Positions 1 through 8,202 of a stretch of DNA of 18,959 nucleotides are shown piece by piece. The notes beneath the pieces are model-generated. The model was not told where the DNA came from. It saw nothing but the letters and a program-made list of their open reading frames with translations, and did not search any database. The position numbers and the translations under genes were made by a program. Source of the stretch: an uncultured Phycisphaerae bacterium (GTDB lineage: Bacteria > Planctomycetota > Phycisphaerae > Sedimentisphaerales > Anaerohalosphaeraceae); the NCBI GenBank assembly GCA_937995495.1, contig CALKKA010000107.1, positions 1 through 18,959 on the forward strand, in the 5' to 3' direction. Position 1 is the stretch's first letter, and each line of letters starts with the position of its first letter.

Positions 1-519
1 AAAAAAGAAACTGCCTTTGAAGATTCCAAAGAGGCTCTGAGGCTTGTAAGAGATGCCGGTATGATCGTTGAAAGCTCGCTGATTTTGGGCACCCCCGGCG
101 AAACAAAAGAGACAATTAAAGAAACGCTCAAGCTGGCCTACGAATACAATGCGGACTTTATGCACTTTTTGCTGTTGGCACCGTGGCCCTATGCGGACAT
201 GTACGAAGACCTTAAGCCCTATATCGAGGTGACCGATTACTCAAAGTACAACCTGGTTGAGCCGATCGTGAAACCGATCGCGATGACGCGTGATGAACTG
301 ATGAAAGAAGTGCTCAACTGTTATAAGAATTACTACATGAAAAAGGTGCCGCAGTGGGCCGCGATGAAAGGCAATCCGCTGAAAAAATCCTGCATTGTCA
401 AGGGTATGAAAGCAATCGTGGAGAATTCATTCCTGAAAGACCACATGTCAGGTTTAGGGGGCATGCCGAAAGGCGTCTCACAATTGATTGAAAAACTGAG
501 CCTGTCAGCAGATAAATAG
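1..519 (+). CDS. B12-binding-type radical SAM protein, C-terminal part (5' partial)
   Basis: The reading frame is open from base 1, so the gene begins before the window and only its last 172 residues are seen. The segment VESSLILGTPGETKETIKET, followed by a region rich in aromatic residues (FMHFLLLAPWPYADMY), is typical of the second half of the radical SAM barrel in the B12-binding (BchE/anaerobic cyclase-like) group, where GxPGET is a conserved strand-loop. The CxxxCxxC iron-sulfur motif and the cobalamin domain would lie upstream and are not visible. Members carry out radical methylations, cyclisations or rearrangements, so the substrate cannot be inferred. The gene ends convergently with the acetyltransferase gene at 610. 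Family assignment is fairly sure; function is unknown. Confidence 0.75.
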   Translation, partial: KKETAFEDSKEALRLVRDAGMIVESSLILGTPGETKETIKETLKLAYEYNADFMHFLLLAPWPYADMYEDLKPYIEVTDYSKYNLVEPIVKPIAMTRDELMKEVLNCYKNYYMKKVPQWAAMKGNPLKKSCIVKGMKAIVENSFLKDHMSGLGGMPKGVSQLIEKLSLSADK

Positions 520-566
520 ATCTTTCTGCTATGAGGGGATATCCTGTTAAATGAAGTATGAATACT

Positions 567-597
567 TTTGAGAATGTAGCAATGGCATTTTCTCAAA
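567..597. terminator. AT-rich hairpin between convergent genes (possible terminator)
   Basis: TTTGAGAA at 567-574 pairs perfectly with TTCTCAAA at 590-597 around a 15-base loop. It lies between the end of the radical SAM gene and the end of the leftward acetyltransferase gene, so it could serve both directions. Neither side has a long T run, so it is a weak candidate for intrinsic termination. Confidence 0.3.
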
Positions 598-609
598 CAT
601 GGGCCTTAT

Positions 610-1065
610 CTATAATTGTTTCATCATGAACAGAGAGTTTTCGTAAGAGTGTTTTTCTTCATGACCTGTTTTTACGAAGCTATATTTATGATAGAGACGC
701 ATGGCTGCAGTATTGCTGGGGTGGACCTCTAATAGAATGGTCTTCATTCCCTGTTCTTGAGCGATTTCAATTAGAGCCTCAAGCATTCTTGAACCAATAC
801 CGAAGCCACGAAAATCTGGCAGCACGCCGATCGTTGTTAAGAATGCGCGTTTAGCTGTCACGTCGTTGGCATACATAGCAGCAATTCCAATGTCACTTCC
901 ATCAAGGTCGGCGATTAAAATGGTCGCATGCTCAACAAGTTTTGCAGCATAATCTCTGATGTCTAAAAGAGTGCTGAGGGGGGGAGTGTAGGCGAGATCT
1001 AATTTCTTTAAGAGTCTGTCGACTCGGTCATGGTCAAGAGTTTGATTGAGATTTAATGAATTCAT
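610..1065 (-). CDS. GNAT-family N-acetyltransferase
   Basis: This 151-residue protein has the GNAT fold signature: the acetyl-CoA pyrophosphate-binding motif A at about residues 81-93 (VLPDFRGFGIGSRM, with R86-G-x-G-x-G) and the following helix. Motif B follows around 112-130 (LLEVHPSNTAAMRLYHKYSF). The family moves an acetyl or other acyl group from CoA to an amine. It is the last gene of the leftward sugar operon, 33 bases after the WbqC-like gene. With a sugar aminotransferase in the same operon, N-acylation of an amino-deoxysugar (as by WecD) is the simplest guess, but RimI-like protein acetylation or small-molecule acetylation is not excluded. There is no clear Shine-Dalgarno sequence before the ATG at 1065. 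Confidence 0.8.
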   Translation of the reverse strand: MNSLNLNQTLDHDRVDRLLKKLDLAYTPPLSTLLDIRDYAAKLVEHATILIADLDGSDIGIAAMYANDVTAKRAFLTTIGVLPDFRGFGIGSRMLEALIEIAQEQGMKTILLEVHPSNTAAMRLYHKYSFVKTGHEEKHSYENSLFMMKQL

Positions 1066-1098
1066 GTTGAACAGATAAATTAAAGATTATTGAAAAAA

Positions 1099-1800
1099 CT
1101 ATGCCAGTTGGAACATCTTTAAATAGTCATTGATTTTATCAACAGAGTTAAACATCATAACATCAATGATCGACAAATTAGGGACAAAAGCATTTCCCAA
1201 CTGGGGGTAAATAATATCTAGGGTTTCCAAGAAAGCAAGTTCAATACCGGATTGTTTGAAAACAGTCTTGTTGTAAAGTTCAATGCCGCCGATCGGATTT
1301 AAATAAAAAGTGCCCCCAAGTTTCTTGCAAATCGACAAAACTTTGTCTTGGCCTTTTAATGAATGGTCAATGTCTATTTCTGAAGAAATAAGGATCTCTG
1401 TGTTGATTTGAAGGTAGTCAGTGACTGTAACAATCGAGTTCAGTAGGAAGCGGAATAAATTAACATCTTTGCAAAAAAAGCAGCTTTCAATGACAGGAAA
1501 AACCCTGTCATACATCGGTGATTGATGATAGGCGTTGTGAATTTGATGAATGAGTCTGTCCCGGTCTTTTGGATATGAATTTGCAATGCTGCGTTCACAG
1601 ACATTCAAAAAGTCCGAATCTTTTTTTAAAGGTAAAGTAAAGAGCTTGTCGCGGCCACTCGATAAAATTCGGTTGCGATTTAACCACCCTTTCTTTGTAA
1701 ACTGAATATTGTCATAGATAACAAAAAGATCTACAGCATTGATTAATTGGTAATACCCAATATAGGGGAACAGGTAAGGCTGCATGATACCAATCTTCAT
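1099..1800 (-). CDS. WbqC-family protein
   Basis: The 233-residue product begins MKIGIMQPYLFPYIGYYQLI and continues with VDLFVIYDNIQFTKKGWLNRNRIL. That is the highly conserved N-terminus of the WbqC (also called WbmP) family. The family is widespread in O-antigen, capsule and flagellar-glycan clusters and has been linked to synthesis or attachment of N-acylated amino sugars, but its reaction is not established to my knowledge. Length is normal for the family. The start is supported by AAGGA nine bases before the ATG. The gene lies between the methyltransferase and acetyltransferase genes of the leftward operon, which supports a role in surface or small-molecule glycan synthesis. Confidence 0.85.
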   Translation of the reverse strand: MKIGIMQPYLFPYIGYYQLINAVDLFVIYDNIQFTKKGWLNRNRILSSGRDKLFTLPLKKDSDFLNVCERSIANSYPKDRDRLIHQIHNAYHQSPMYDRVFPVIESCFFCKDVNLFRFLLNSIVTVTDYLQINTEILISSEIDIDHSLKGQDKVLSICKKLGGTFYLNPIGGIELYNKTVFKQSGIELAFLETLDIIYPQLGNAFVPNLSIIDVMMFNSVDKINDYLKMFQLA

Positions 1801-1889
1801 TATTCTGTTTCCTTACGTATTCAGCATCATTAAAATAGGGTGTACAGCAAACGACAAGCAGTGTTTTTATTATCGGGTAAGGGAATTCT

Positions 1890-2714
1890 TCATTTGAGGA
1901 GTGTGTCCGTTCCATGAGGTGAATGCCGGGACTGTTTGATGCGGCAAACGGTGTAGAGAGAGTCACAAAGGTCCGGGTATTCCAGCCCTAATTGATATAA
2001 GCCTTCCATGTGTTCGCGGGTCAAAAAGCCATCCGTGAGTAATTGATCCAATTGGAAATCCGCAAGTAATTTAAAAATAATGCCGCCTTGAGCAACAATT
2101 TCAAATCCGCCATTCTCTAGGTCTGTGTTGATAGAAAACCGGTCGTACACCCTTCGGTGGCCATGATTTTTGTCGTTTTCTGTCAAATCTTTTAAATGAG
2201 GAATGAGATTCATATGCAGAGCCAGTTGACGAGAGGCGGCTTTGGCATTTGGAACGGTTACAAAAACCATCCCGAAAGGATTGAGGACCCGTTTGATCAT
2301 GGTTAATATGGTTTGGACGTCAAAGACATGTTCGAGTACCCAGGAGGCAAAAACATAATCATATTTCTTTTGACTATCGGAGAGTGTGTATTCCTCAAAA
2401 AGTGTATGGATATACCGGACTTTTTCATGATAGTTTTTTTTACATTCAGTGATAAAAATATCGGAACCATCAATGACGTCTATACTTGCTCCTAAACCCA
2501 AGAGCAACTGTGTCTCCAAGCCGTCCGCACATCCCAGTTGCAGAATCGACCCTTTGGGGGCGCCAGATGCATCAGACTGTATGAAAGGACGATAACTGCG
2601 AATAGCGAACTCCCGCTTGATTCGCGAATATTCCGACCCAGCCATTGTGTAAGTGGAACTTACCCTCTTGAGATAGGCTTTCTCTTTGACTGTAAAGTTT
2701 TCTTTTTTTTTCAT
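1890..2714 (-). CDS. SAM-dependent class I methyltransferase
   Basis: The product has 274 residues from the ATG at 2714; a TTG 36 bases upstream is open in frame but less likely. Motif I of Rossmann-fold methyltransferases, ILQLGCADGLET, lies at about residues 57-68 and binds S-adenosylmethionine. The acidic strand-2 end follows (IDVIDGSDIF), and YDYVFASWVLEHVFD is the usual motif IV and post-motif region of the UbiE/Methyltransf_11-type enzymes. The acceptor is unknown. Its place between a glycosyltransferase and a WbqC gene, a few tens of bases from each, suggests methylation of a sugar or of a lipid-linked glycan. An AAGG lies about nine bases before the ATG. Confidence 0.82.
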   Translation of the reverse strand: MKKKENFTVKEKAYLKRVSSTYTMAGSEYSRIKREFAIRSYRPFIQSDASGAPKGSILQLGCADGLETQLLLGLGASIDVIDGSDIFITECKKNYHEKVRYIHTLFEEYTLSDSQKKYDYVFASWVLEHVFDVQTILTMIKRVLNPFGMVFVTVPNAKAASRQLALHMNLIPHLKDLTENDKNHGHRRVYDRFSINTDLENGGFEIVAQGGIIFKLLADFQLDQLLTDGFLTREHMEGLYQLGLEYPDLCDSLYTVCRIKQSRHSPHGTDTLLK

Positions 2715-2771
2715 TTCAAAAAGCCTTATTGACTTGGGGGCCTTCGGCAATAGTAAAATTGTCAGCCCACC

Positions 2772-3698
2772 CTATTTTTGAAAGATATCTTTAATGATAT
2801 AAGCAGGATATTTTTGTAAAGCAATAAAGTTACGGATCACATATTCGCCGATTAAACACAGTATTGAAATAAGAATAAATGAACATATGACAATAACATT
2901 CAAAAGTAATCCCGGGGTAACCTCCGGTAAGATAGAAAAATCAAAAAAAGGGCCTAAGATAAGTCTAACCAAAAATAAGACTGCAAAAACAAAGCATAAC
3001 ACACCCAGTATTTGGAAAGGGCGTTGTGACAAACTAACCATATTATCCATATTGTAGGCAAAAAGTTTTTTGAATGTAAAACCGGACTTGCCGTACTTGC
3101 GAGGATGGTGATTGACAGCGATTTCAAAGCATCGCTGTGCTTTCGAAATGACCTTCGGGAGATGGAGAATCTTGTAGGGGCCAAGGTCAAAGCTCTGAAT
3201 GAGTCTTGCATCAATAATCTTGAAGGTACATCCAAAATCTGTCAGGTTGCTTTCCGAGACTTTTCGCATGATGATATTTGCAATCCTTGAGGGGAGGATC
3301 CTGAAGATCGAATCTTTTCTGTTTTTACGATATCCGCTGACAATGTCATAACCTTGATCGTATGCTTTTATCAGCAGGGGCAGATCTTCAGGATCGAGTT
3401 GAAGGTCGCTGTCCATAAGGACGATCTTATTACCCCTGGCATAGCTGATGCCTGCCGTAACAGCGGCGGGCTGTCCGGCGTTTTTAAATAAGTTGACGAC
3501 GGTGCTTACAGAGTTGTCATGATCAAAGATCATCTTGAGCTTTTCAAAAGTTTTGTCGGTGCTGCCGTCATTGATAAAAATGATTTCATAGGATCGATCG
3601 ATAGATTTCAAAGTGTCACTGAGGCGTCTGTAAAATTGTTCGATACTATTTTCTTCGTAATAACATGTTATGATTACACTGAATTCAATGTCCGACAT
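2772..3698 (-). CDS. Family 2 glycosyltransferase, polyprenyl-phosphate sugar type
   Basis: I place the start at the ATG at 3698 because GGAG stands seven bases before it; the frame is open 26 codons further upstream without support. The 308-residue protein has a GT-A catalytic domain (FINDGSTDKT at 41-50 with D44, and VLMDSDLQLDPED with D96/D98 as nucleotide- and metal-binding acids). Two membrane helices follow at about 229-250 and 263-285. This layout is that of DPM1/GtrB/ArnC-like enzymes, which move a sugar from a nucleotide donor to undecaprenyl phosphate at the inner face of the membrane. The lipid-linked sugar may be used by a membrane GT-C enzyme; the TMTC-like protein encoded divergently at 5419 is a candidate. 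The donor sugar cannot be read from the sequence. Confidence 0.87.
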   Translation of the reverse strand: MSDIEFSVIITCYYEENSIEQFYRRLSDTLKSIDRSYEIIFINDGSTDKTFEKLKMIFDHDNSVSTVVNLFKNAGQPAAVTAGISYARGNKIVLMDSDLQLDPEDLPLLIKAYDQGYDIVSGYRKNRKDSIFRILPSRIANIIMRKVSESNLTDFGCTFKIIDARLIQSFDLGPYKILHLPKVISKAQRCFEIAVNHHPRKYGKSGFTFKKLFAYNMDNMVSLSQRPFQILGVLCFVFAVLFLVRLILGPFFDFSILPEVTPGLLLNVIVICSFILISILCLIGEYVIRNFIALQKYPAYIIKDIFQK

Positions 3699-3779
3699 CG
3701 AGAGTCTCCATTTGAATGATAAAACTTCTAACCGGCAATTCTTAAAAAATACATTCCATTTATAACCGACTTGCAATTC

Positions 3780-4982
3780 TTACAAGGTATTAGGGATTTC
3801 TTGAATTATTTTGCAAACATCCTCAACAGTGCTCGGGGCAAGCTCACCATACAAAGGCAGACATAACACCTCGTTTGAAATCCGATGTGCGACGGGTAAA
3901 TTTGAATGGATCGAAGAAGGCAGAGCCGCATAACAGGGATAGTTGCTGCATAGAGGATGAAAATATTTTCGTGTCATAATATTGCATTCTTTCAAGATCG
4001 CGTATACCCGGTCTCTTCCAATTCCATAAGCATCTTGATCGATGAGAATAGGAAGATAAGCATAGTTGTGTTTAACATGTAAAATGTCTTTCAAACAGCG
4101 TATCCCGTCAAGATTGGCTAGCTTTTTCCGGTAGAGATCTGTAAGTTGATGGCGCTTTTCAATTTCTTTGTCGACAACATCAAGATGAAGCAGGCCAAAG
4201 CATGCTTGGAACTCATTCATCTTACCATTGATGCCCGGGCCGATGACGTGTTCCTCATTGGCAATTCCAAAATTTCGTAAGAATCGGATGCGTTCTTTCT
4301 GCTTATGGGAATGACTGACAAGCGCCCCGCCTTCAATCGAAGAAAATAATTTAGTTGCGTGAAAGCTAAGAGCTGAGATATCTCCATACTCAAGTAGTGA
4401 TCGGCCATGAACCTTAACACCAAATGCATGAGCGGCATCATAGATGACATACAGGCCGTGTTTTTGGGCAATCGAGTCGATGGCTTCGACATCACATGGA
4501 TTCCCATAAACGTGAACAGCTAAGATAGCTTTGGTGTCAGGAGTAATATGCTTTTCAATCTGAACGGGGTCAATAGTCATAGTATCTTTTTCGATATCAC
4601 AAAACACCGGACGGATGTTGTTCCAGTAAAGTACATGCGGTGTGGCCGGAAAAGTAAAGGGCGTTGTGATCACTTCGCCGCCATTGATTCGCAGTGCCTG
4701 TAAGGCGACGAGAAGTGCAATGGTTCCATTGACAAGTAAGTTAAGATGTTCAACACCGAGATAAAGTCGAAGCCTTTCTTCAAACTGTTCATGGAATTCT
4801 CCACCGTTGGTGAGCCATTGCGTTTCCCATATCCGCTCTAGATACCTAGTGTACTTTTGTAGATCAGGCATGGTGGGACGTGTGACATAGACAGTATCTT
4901 GCTGTCTGTAGTGATGCACTAGTTCGTGTATTCTATCGGATTTCAATGGATAATCTTTACTGTCTTTTATAAATATAATCAA
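3780..4982 (-). CDS. DegT/DnrJ/EryC1-family sugar aminotransferase
   Basis: PLP-dependent aminotransferase of about 400 residues. DISALSFHATKLFSSIEGGA at 201-220 carries the internal-aldimine lysine K211, and YDAAHAFG carries D182, which holds the pyridine nitrogen. The SFHATK...EGGA form is the one seen in VioA/FdtB-type enzymes that aminate keto-deoxysugar nucleotides. The family normally starts close to the VYVTRPTMPDLQKY segment (about residue 31). The first 20-30 residues from the TTG at 4982 may therefore not be translated; a GTG at 4919 is an alternative, and neither has a clear Shine-Dalgarno. It is the first gene of the leftward operon, directly after a good promoter. No sugar-nucleotide dehydratase or epimerase gene accompanies it here. 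Confidence 0.88.
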   Translation of the reverse strand: MIIFIKDSKDYPLKSDRIHELVHHYRQQDTVYVTRPTMPDLQKYTRYLERIWETQWLTNGGEFHEQFEERLRLYLGVEHLNLLVNGTIALLVALQALRINGGEVITTPFTFPATPHVLYWNNIRPVFCDIEKDTMTIDPVQIEKHITPDTKAILAVHVYGNPCDVEAIDSIAQKHGLYVIYDAAHAFGVKVHGRSLLEYGDISALSFHATKLFSSIEGGALVSHSHKQKERIRFLRNFGIANEEHVIGPGINGKMNEFQACFGLLHLDVVDKEIEKRHQLTDLYRKKLANLDGIRCLKDILHVKHNYAYLPILIDQDAYGIGRDRVYAILKECNIMTRKYFHPLCSNYPCYAALPSSIHSNLPVAHRISNEVLCLPLYGELAPSTVEDVCKIIQEIPNTL

Positions 4983-4999
4983 TTTTGAAATTCATGCTT

Positions 5000-5028
5000 A
5001 TTGTAGCTTAAAAAATTGAATATGCCAA
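5000..5028 (-). promoter_or_regulatory. Sigma70-type promoter of the sugar operon
   Basis: On the minus strand TTGGCA (5023-5028) and TACAAT (5000-5005) are separated by exactly 17 bases, each one base off consensus. Transcription should start near 4993, giving a leader of only about ten bases before the TTG at 4982, or about 75 bases before the GTG at 4919. Confidence 0.65.
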
Positions 5029-5418
5029 GAAAGATATGAGATTTGTAAAGAGTTAATCCTGATTGAGTCGTTTTGCAGATGACAGGAATATCAGCCTGTA
5101 GAGATGAATTCTCATGAAGCAAAAATTGGTTTATGGACTGCCGCGGGTATCACCGCGATGATAATTCAGCCCCAAATTGACAATGCGCAAACGCTTCATG
5201 TCCCTATGACAGAACAACGCTTTAGAGGCGATAGGGGGGATTCGACTATCTTCTTGACAATGGAGGCTGTTTTAAGTAGTTTTCCCGTTAAATGTGACAA
5301 GATGCCGTGTTCGAGTAAGGTGTAAGATGAGAAGCGCGGTGAAGGCTATCTTTCTTTTCTTGGTTCAGTGATTGGAACGATGAAAACCGAAAAAAAGCTG
5401 AAAATAGAGAAAAATTGA
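5029..5418. other. Intergenic region between divergent glycan genes
   Basis: About 390 bases between the leftward sugar operon promoter and the rightward TMTC-like gene. It contains a 73-codon open frame (5104-5325) with no clear ribosome site and no recognisable product, which I do not call as a gene. A small GC hairpin lies at 5142-5157 (CGCGG/CCGCG, six-base loop). A TTGACA at 5254-5259 could be the -35 box of a rightward promoter, but no good -10 follows. A 12-codon frame (5380-5418) ends in TGA directly followed by the ATG of the TMTC-like gene. Confidence 0.5.
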
Positions 5419-7038
5419 ATGACAGGCTTAACAGAAGAAAAAAAGTTCAGTTCAGAAAAAAACAGGTGGCTTATGTTACCTGTTTTGCTGGTCATTGCGA
5501 CATTTATTATATCCTTGGGATATGGCTTTGTCAGTGATGACCGTATATTTTTAATTGACAACCCTAACTTTCTTTCTCAGCCGATTCTAAAATATTTTCA
5601 GCACGGGGTATGGAAATTTTCAGCACTGGATCTCCCGGAAGGACAATTATATCGCCCGATGGGGCTTTTGCTGTTACGGGGTGTGGCGGAGTTATCCGGG
5701 CAAAATCCCTTTGGGTATCATTTGGCGCAAGTGCTGGCTCATAGCATCGTCACGGTACTGGTGTTTTATCTTTTGGCATCCATAGTGCCGAAAGCTTCGG
5801 GAAAGACACTGGCATTGGGAACGTCTGTTTTTGCCATACATCCGGTCCAGGTCGAATCGGTTTGCTGGATTGGTGGAATTGATGTCTGGACAGCCTTGTT
5901 TACTTTTACCGCGATTCTGTTGTTATTTCATGTAAAAGACAAAAGACGGATTTATATTCTGGCTTTATCCATGATCATGGTATGTGCGGCAATGCTTTCA
6001 AAAGAGACGGCCTATACATTACCCGGATTGCTAATACTCCTTCTTTTTATTCGTGAGGAAGCGTTCGGTCGTAAAAAAATAATGTACTTGGCTGCGCTTT
6101 CAGGAATCCCTCTTGTAATTGTTTTTTGGCTGCGTAAAAGTGCCGTGGAAGCACCACATTTCGTTTATAGTGTGGAGGGAGGCAAGAATCTGGTTATGTA
6201 TTTTCTAGGCTATCTTAAAATGGTAGTGTTGCCATTGCCTCAACGGTTCTATTTGTCCGAACCAGCTGGAGGTTCGGTTGCAACATGGGAAATTGTGTTG
6301 GGAACCCTTGTTCTGATAGGCTTTGTCTCCCTCGTCCTGTACATAAAAGAGGGTCGCCGCCTTTTTCTGTGTTCGGCCGGGTGGTATCTCTTGACGCTGG
6401 GCCCAGCTTTAGCCGTGGCTTTCCACACTGCCCGAGCAACGTTTGCTAGCCGATTGTTGTATCTCCCGAGTTTTGCTTTGTCGCTGATCTTGCTGTGGCT
6501 TATGACGCACGGCCCGGCAAAGAGGAGAAAAATCATTGAACGTGGGGTGGTCATTGTGATGATGCTTTTCACAGTTGCTTCCATGTGGACTCGATCCTCT
6601 TGGAGAGACCAGGGAAGTTTTTTGGAGATGGCCATGTCTTCGACGCCAGACAATATTGCACTGAATAATAACATGGGTGACTATTATTCAGAAATTGGCA
6701 AAAGGGATGAGGCGATTGAATCCTATCGATTCGTAGTGACAGCTGCCCTCAATAAAAGACATGTCAATAAAAGAGATAAGGCTCTGGCCCATGAAAGGCT
6801 GGGTCGAATTTATGCAAAGGCTAAATCTTGGGACAAGGCCCGTAGCGAGTTTGAAGCGATACTGCTCATTGATCCGGGCAATTCTAGCGCTAGAAATGAC
6901 CTGGGTAATATCGCGTGGCTATCGGGCGATTTGATAACCGCAAAAAAGCATTATGAAATGGCGTTATTGAACGATCCTGAAAATACCATTGCTCAGCAAA
7001 ATCTTTCCGCTGTCAACCGGCTTTTATCGAAACAGTAA
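5419..7038 (+). CDS. TMTC-like membrane glycosyltransferase (GT-C fold) with C-terminal TPR repeats
   Basis: The 539-residue protein opens with a membrane helix (about 17-38) and then SDDRIF with D40/D41, the acidic pair in the first external loop typical of GT-C enzymes. FAIHPVQVESVCWIGG is the hallmark of the TMTC/PMT-like family (the related pattern is HPVHVESVAW). Roughly ten hydrophobic helices follow up to about residue 390. The last 130 residues are at least three TPR units (NNNMGDYYSEIGKRDEAIESY; AHERLGRIYAKAKSWDKARSEF; ARNDLGNIAWLSGDLITAKKHYEMAL). Such proteins use lipid-phosphate sugars to glycosylate proteins or surface polymers outside the membrane. The TPRs may bind the acceptor. 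The divergent operon with a lipid-phosphate-sugar synthase fits this, but the acceptor is unknown. Confidence 0.8.
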   Translation: MTGLTEEKKFSSEKNRWLMLPVLLVIATFIISLGYGFVSDDRIFLIDNPNFLSQPILKYFQHGVWKFSALDLPEGQLYRPMGLLLLRGVAELSGQNPFGYHLAQVLAHSIVTVLVFYLLASIVPKASGKTLALGTSVFAIHPVQVESVCWIGGIDVWTALFTFTAILLLFHVKDKRRIYILALSMIMVCAAMLSKETAYTLPGLLILLLFIREEAFGRKKIMYLAALSGIPLVIVFWLRKSAVEAPHFVYSVEGGKNLVMYFLGYLKMVVLPLPQRFYLSEPAGGSVATWEIVLGTLVLIGFVSLVLYIKEGRRLFLCSAGWYLLTLGPALAVAFHTARATFASRLLYLPSFALSLILLWLMTHGPAKRRKIIERGVVIVMMLFTVASMWTRSSWRDQGSFLEMAMSSTPDNIALNNNMGDYYSEIGKRDEAIESYRFVVTAALNKRHVNKRDKALAHERLGRIYAKAKSWDKARSEFEAILLIDPGNSSARNDLGNIAWLSGDLITAKKHYEMALLNDPENTIAQQNLSAVNRLLSKQ

Positions 7039-7165
7039 TGCCTCGGTATAATAGTTTTCTTTTCGAGGTTACACCCAGCAGATCTCAAAGAGTCAAAAAA
7101 AATCTTCAAAGCCATTCAAATATTGCTTTTGAACTCAGGTCAAGGAGGGTGACAGGGCCAGGTTT

Positions 7166-7738
7166 CTAGTGATGAGGGGGAAAATCAGCAAGGAGTCTGG
7201 CAATGGTATCATGTGTTCGTTGTTCTCGGCTTTCGGGAGAGGTGTCTGACTGGATCAATCCCGTTGCGATACCTTCCCAAACAGGTTGGTCGTTGGCGGC
7301 ATTGATAAGAGTCAGGGTCAGCTTCCCTTCTTCATACACAGTGGGACTGTAGCCCGTTTGTCTATATTGGCGTCCACGCAAACTGTCGGCGGAAGGATTT
7401 TTTCGGGTGCCGCCTGCCGTCCCCCGTTGATACGAGGGTCCCTTGCCTGTCACAAGCATTGCGGTTTTTTTGAAACCCTGCATAGAGATGAAGAAATCAG
7501 GCGACTCCAGGTTCTGCTTAAACCCCTTAGTCTCCATTTGCCGGTCAACAGCATTTCGAAGACGTTGAATCATGAGTTCCTCGGCCTCAACATCACCGGG
7601 AAGTTCAAACCACCGGTAGTATGTTAAACTGGAAAAGTCGAAGTTGCTGTCATAATGAGACTCGACTTTGGGCGGCAGGGAGCAGCCCGACACAATAAGG
7701 CTTAAAAAAAGAATGGTGATAGCGTCAAGCAACTTCAT
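7166..7738 (-). CDS. DUF4136-family lipoprotein (copy 1)
   Basis: A 190-residue lipoprotein. A signal peptide with lipobox VSGC gives mature Cys19. It is followed by the DUF4136 pattern: FDFSSLTYYRWFELP near the N-terminus, IQRLRNAVDRQMETKGFKQ, SPDFFISMQGF, then YEEGKLTLTLINAANDQPVWEGIATG and ARLLADFPP at the end. DUF4136 proteins are small envelope lipoproteins of unknown role. A basic, Gly/Arg-rich stretch at about 92-120 (RGTAGGTRKNPSADSLRGRQ) replaces the YNRG repeats of its paralogue at 13241-13795. The start is supported by AGGA about eight bases before the ATG. It converges with the TMTC-like gene; 127 bases separate the ends. Confidence 0.85.
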   Translation of the reverse strand: MKLLDAITILFLSLIVSGCSLPPKVESHYDSNFDFSSLTYYRWFELPGDVEAEELMIQRLRNAVDRQMETKGFKQNLESPDFFISMQGFKKTAMLVTGKGPSYQRGTAGGTRKNPSADSLRGRQYRQTGYSPTVYEEGKLTLTLINAANDQPVWEGIATGLIQSDTSPESREQRTHDTIARLLADFPPHH

Positions 7739-8054
7739 GTTCGATTTCCTGAATAAATATCGATCAACATTAGACTATCAGTTTATATATATTTTTCAAG
7801 TGTTTACTTAAAAATCCTAGCGAAGACCTTCAGCACGCATAAGCATCTCACCGAACACTGATTTCGACATCATCCCCTTGGCGATATCAAACTGCAGTAT
7901 AATTTCAAAAAAGCCATTGCAAAGAGTGTGTCCTGTAATAAAATAAAGATGTGTTTGAGGACGCTTTCAGGTGGCCTTAGCTTTAAAAGCCAAAGGAAAG
8001 GGGTTCACCAGTGAGTGGGCCAAACACGAAAGAAGGGTCGTAAATGAGTTTTTT

Positions 8055-8070
8055 CCAAACGAACCCATTT
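8055..8070 (+). repeat. 16-bp interspersed repeat, copy 1
   Basis: CCAAACGAACCCATTT, preceded by a run of T and followed by GAGAAAC. It is identical over 16 bases to the copies at 8166, 8291 and 8372; the other three have a further T. Confidence 0.9.
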
Positions 8071-8128
8071 GAGAAACTAGGTAAAAAAGCAGTACAGCGG
8101 GTGGCATAAATACCCCTGCTCGCTACTG

Positions 8129-8163
8129 GCTAAAAGCTAATTGCTAATCGCTAACAGCTGTTT
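8129..8163 (+). repeat. Degenerate 7-bp tandem repeat (GCTAANN)
   Basis: Five consecutive heptamers: GCTAAAA, GCTAATT, GCTAATC, GCTAACA and GCTGTTT. They end three bases before copy 2 of the 16-bp repeat. The repeat lies in non-coding sequence. Confidence 0.8.
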
Positions 8164-8165
8164 GA

Positions 8166-8182
8166 CCAAACGAACCCATTTT
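8166..8182 (+). repeat. 16-bp interspersed repeat, copy 2
   Basis: CCAAACGAACCCATTTT, 111 bases after copy 1, directly downstream of the heptamer tandem. Confidence 0.9.
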
Positions 8183-8202
8183 GGAGAATGAAAAATAAAT
8201 AC

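Noticed and set aside
3699..3776. Longer N-terminus of the glycosyltransferase
   Set aside because: The ATG at 3698 has GGAG at correct spacing, and the family starts directly with the first beta strand (FSVIITCYYEE).
5104..5325. A 73-codon open frame as a gene
   Set aside because: No clear ribosome site, no recognisable domain, and a composition that gives no sign of coding; left as part of the intergenic region.
6215..6674. Minus-strand open frames inside the TMTC-like gene
   Set aside because: They lie opposite a clearly recognised gene and show no domain pattern.
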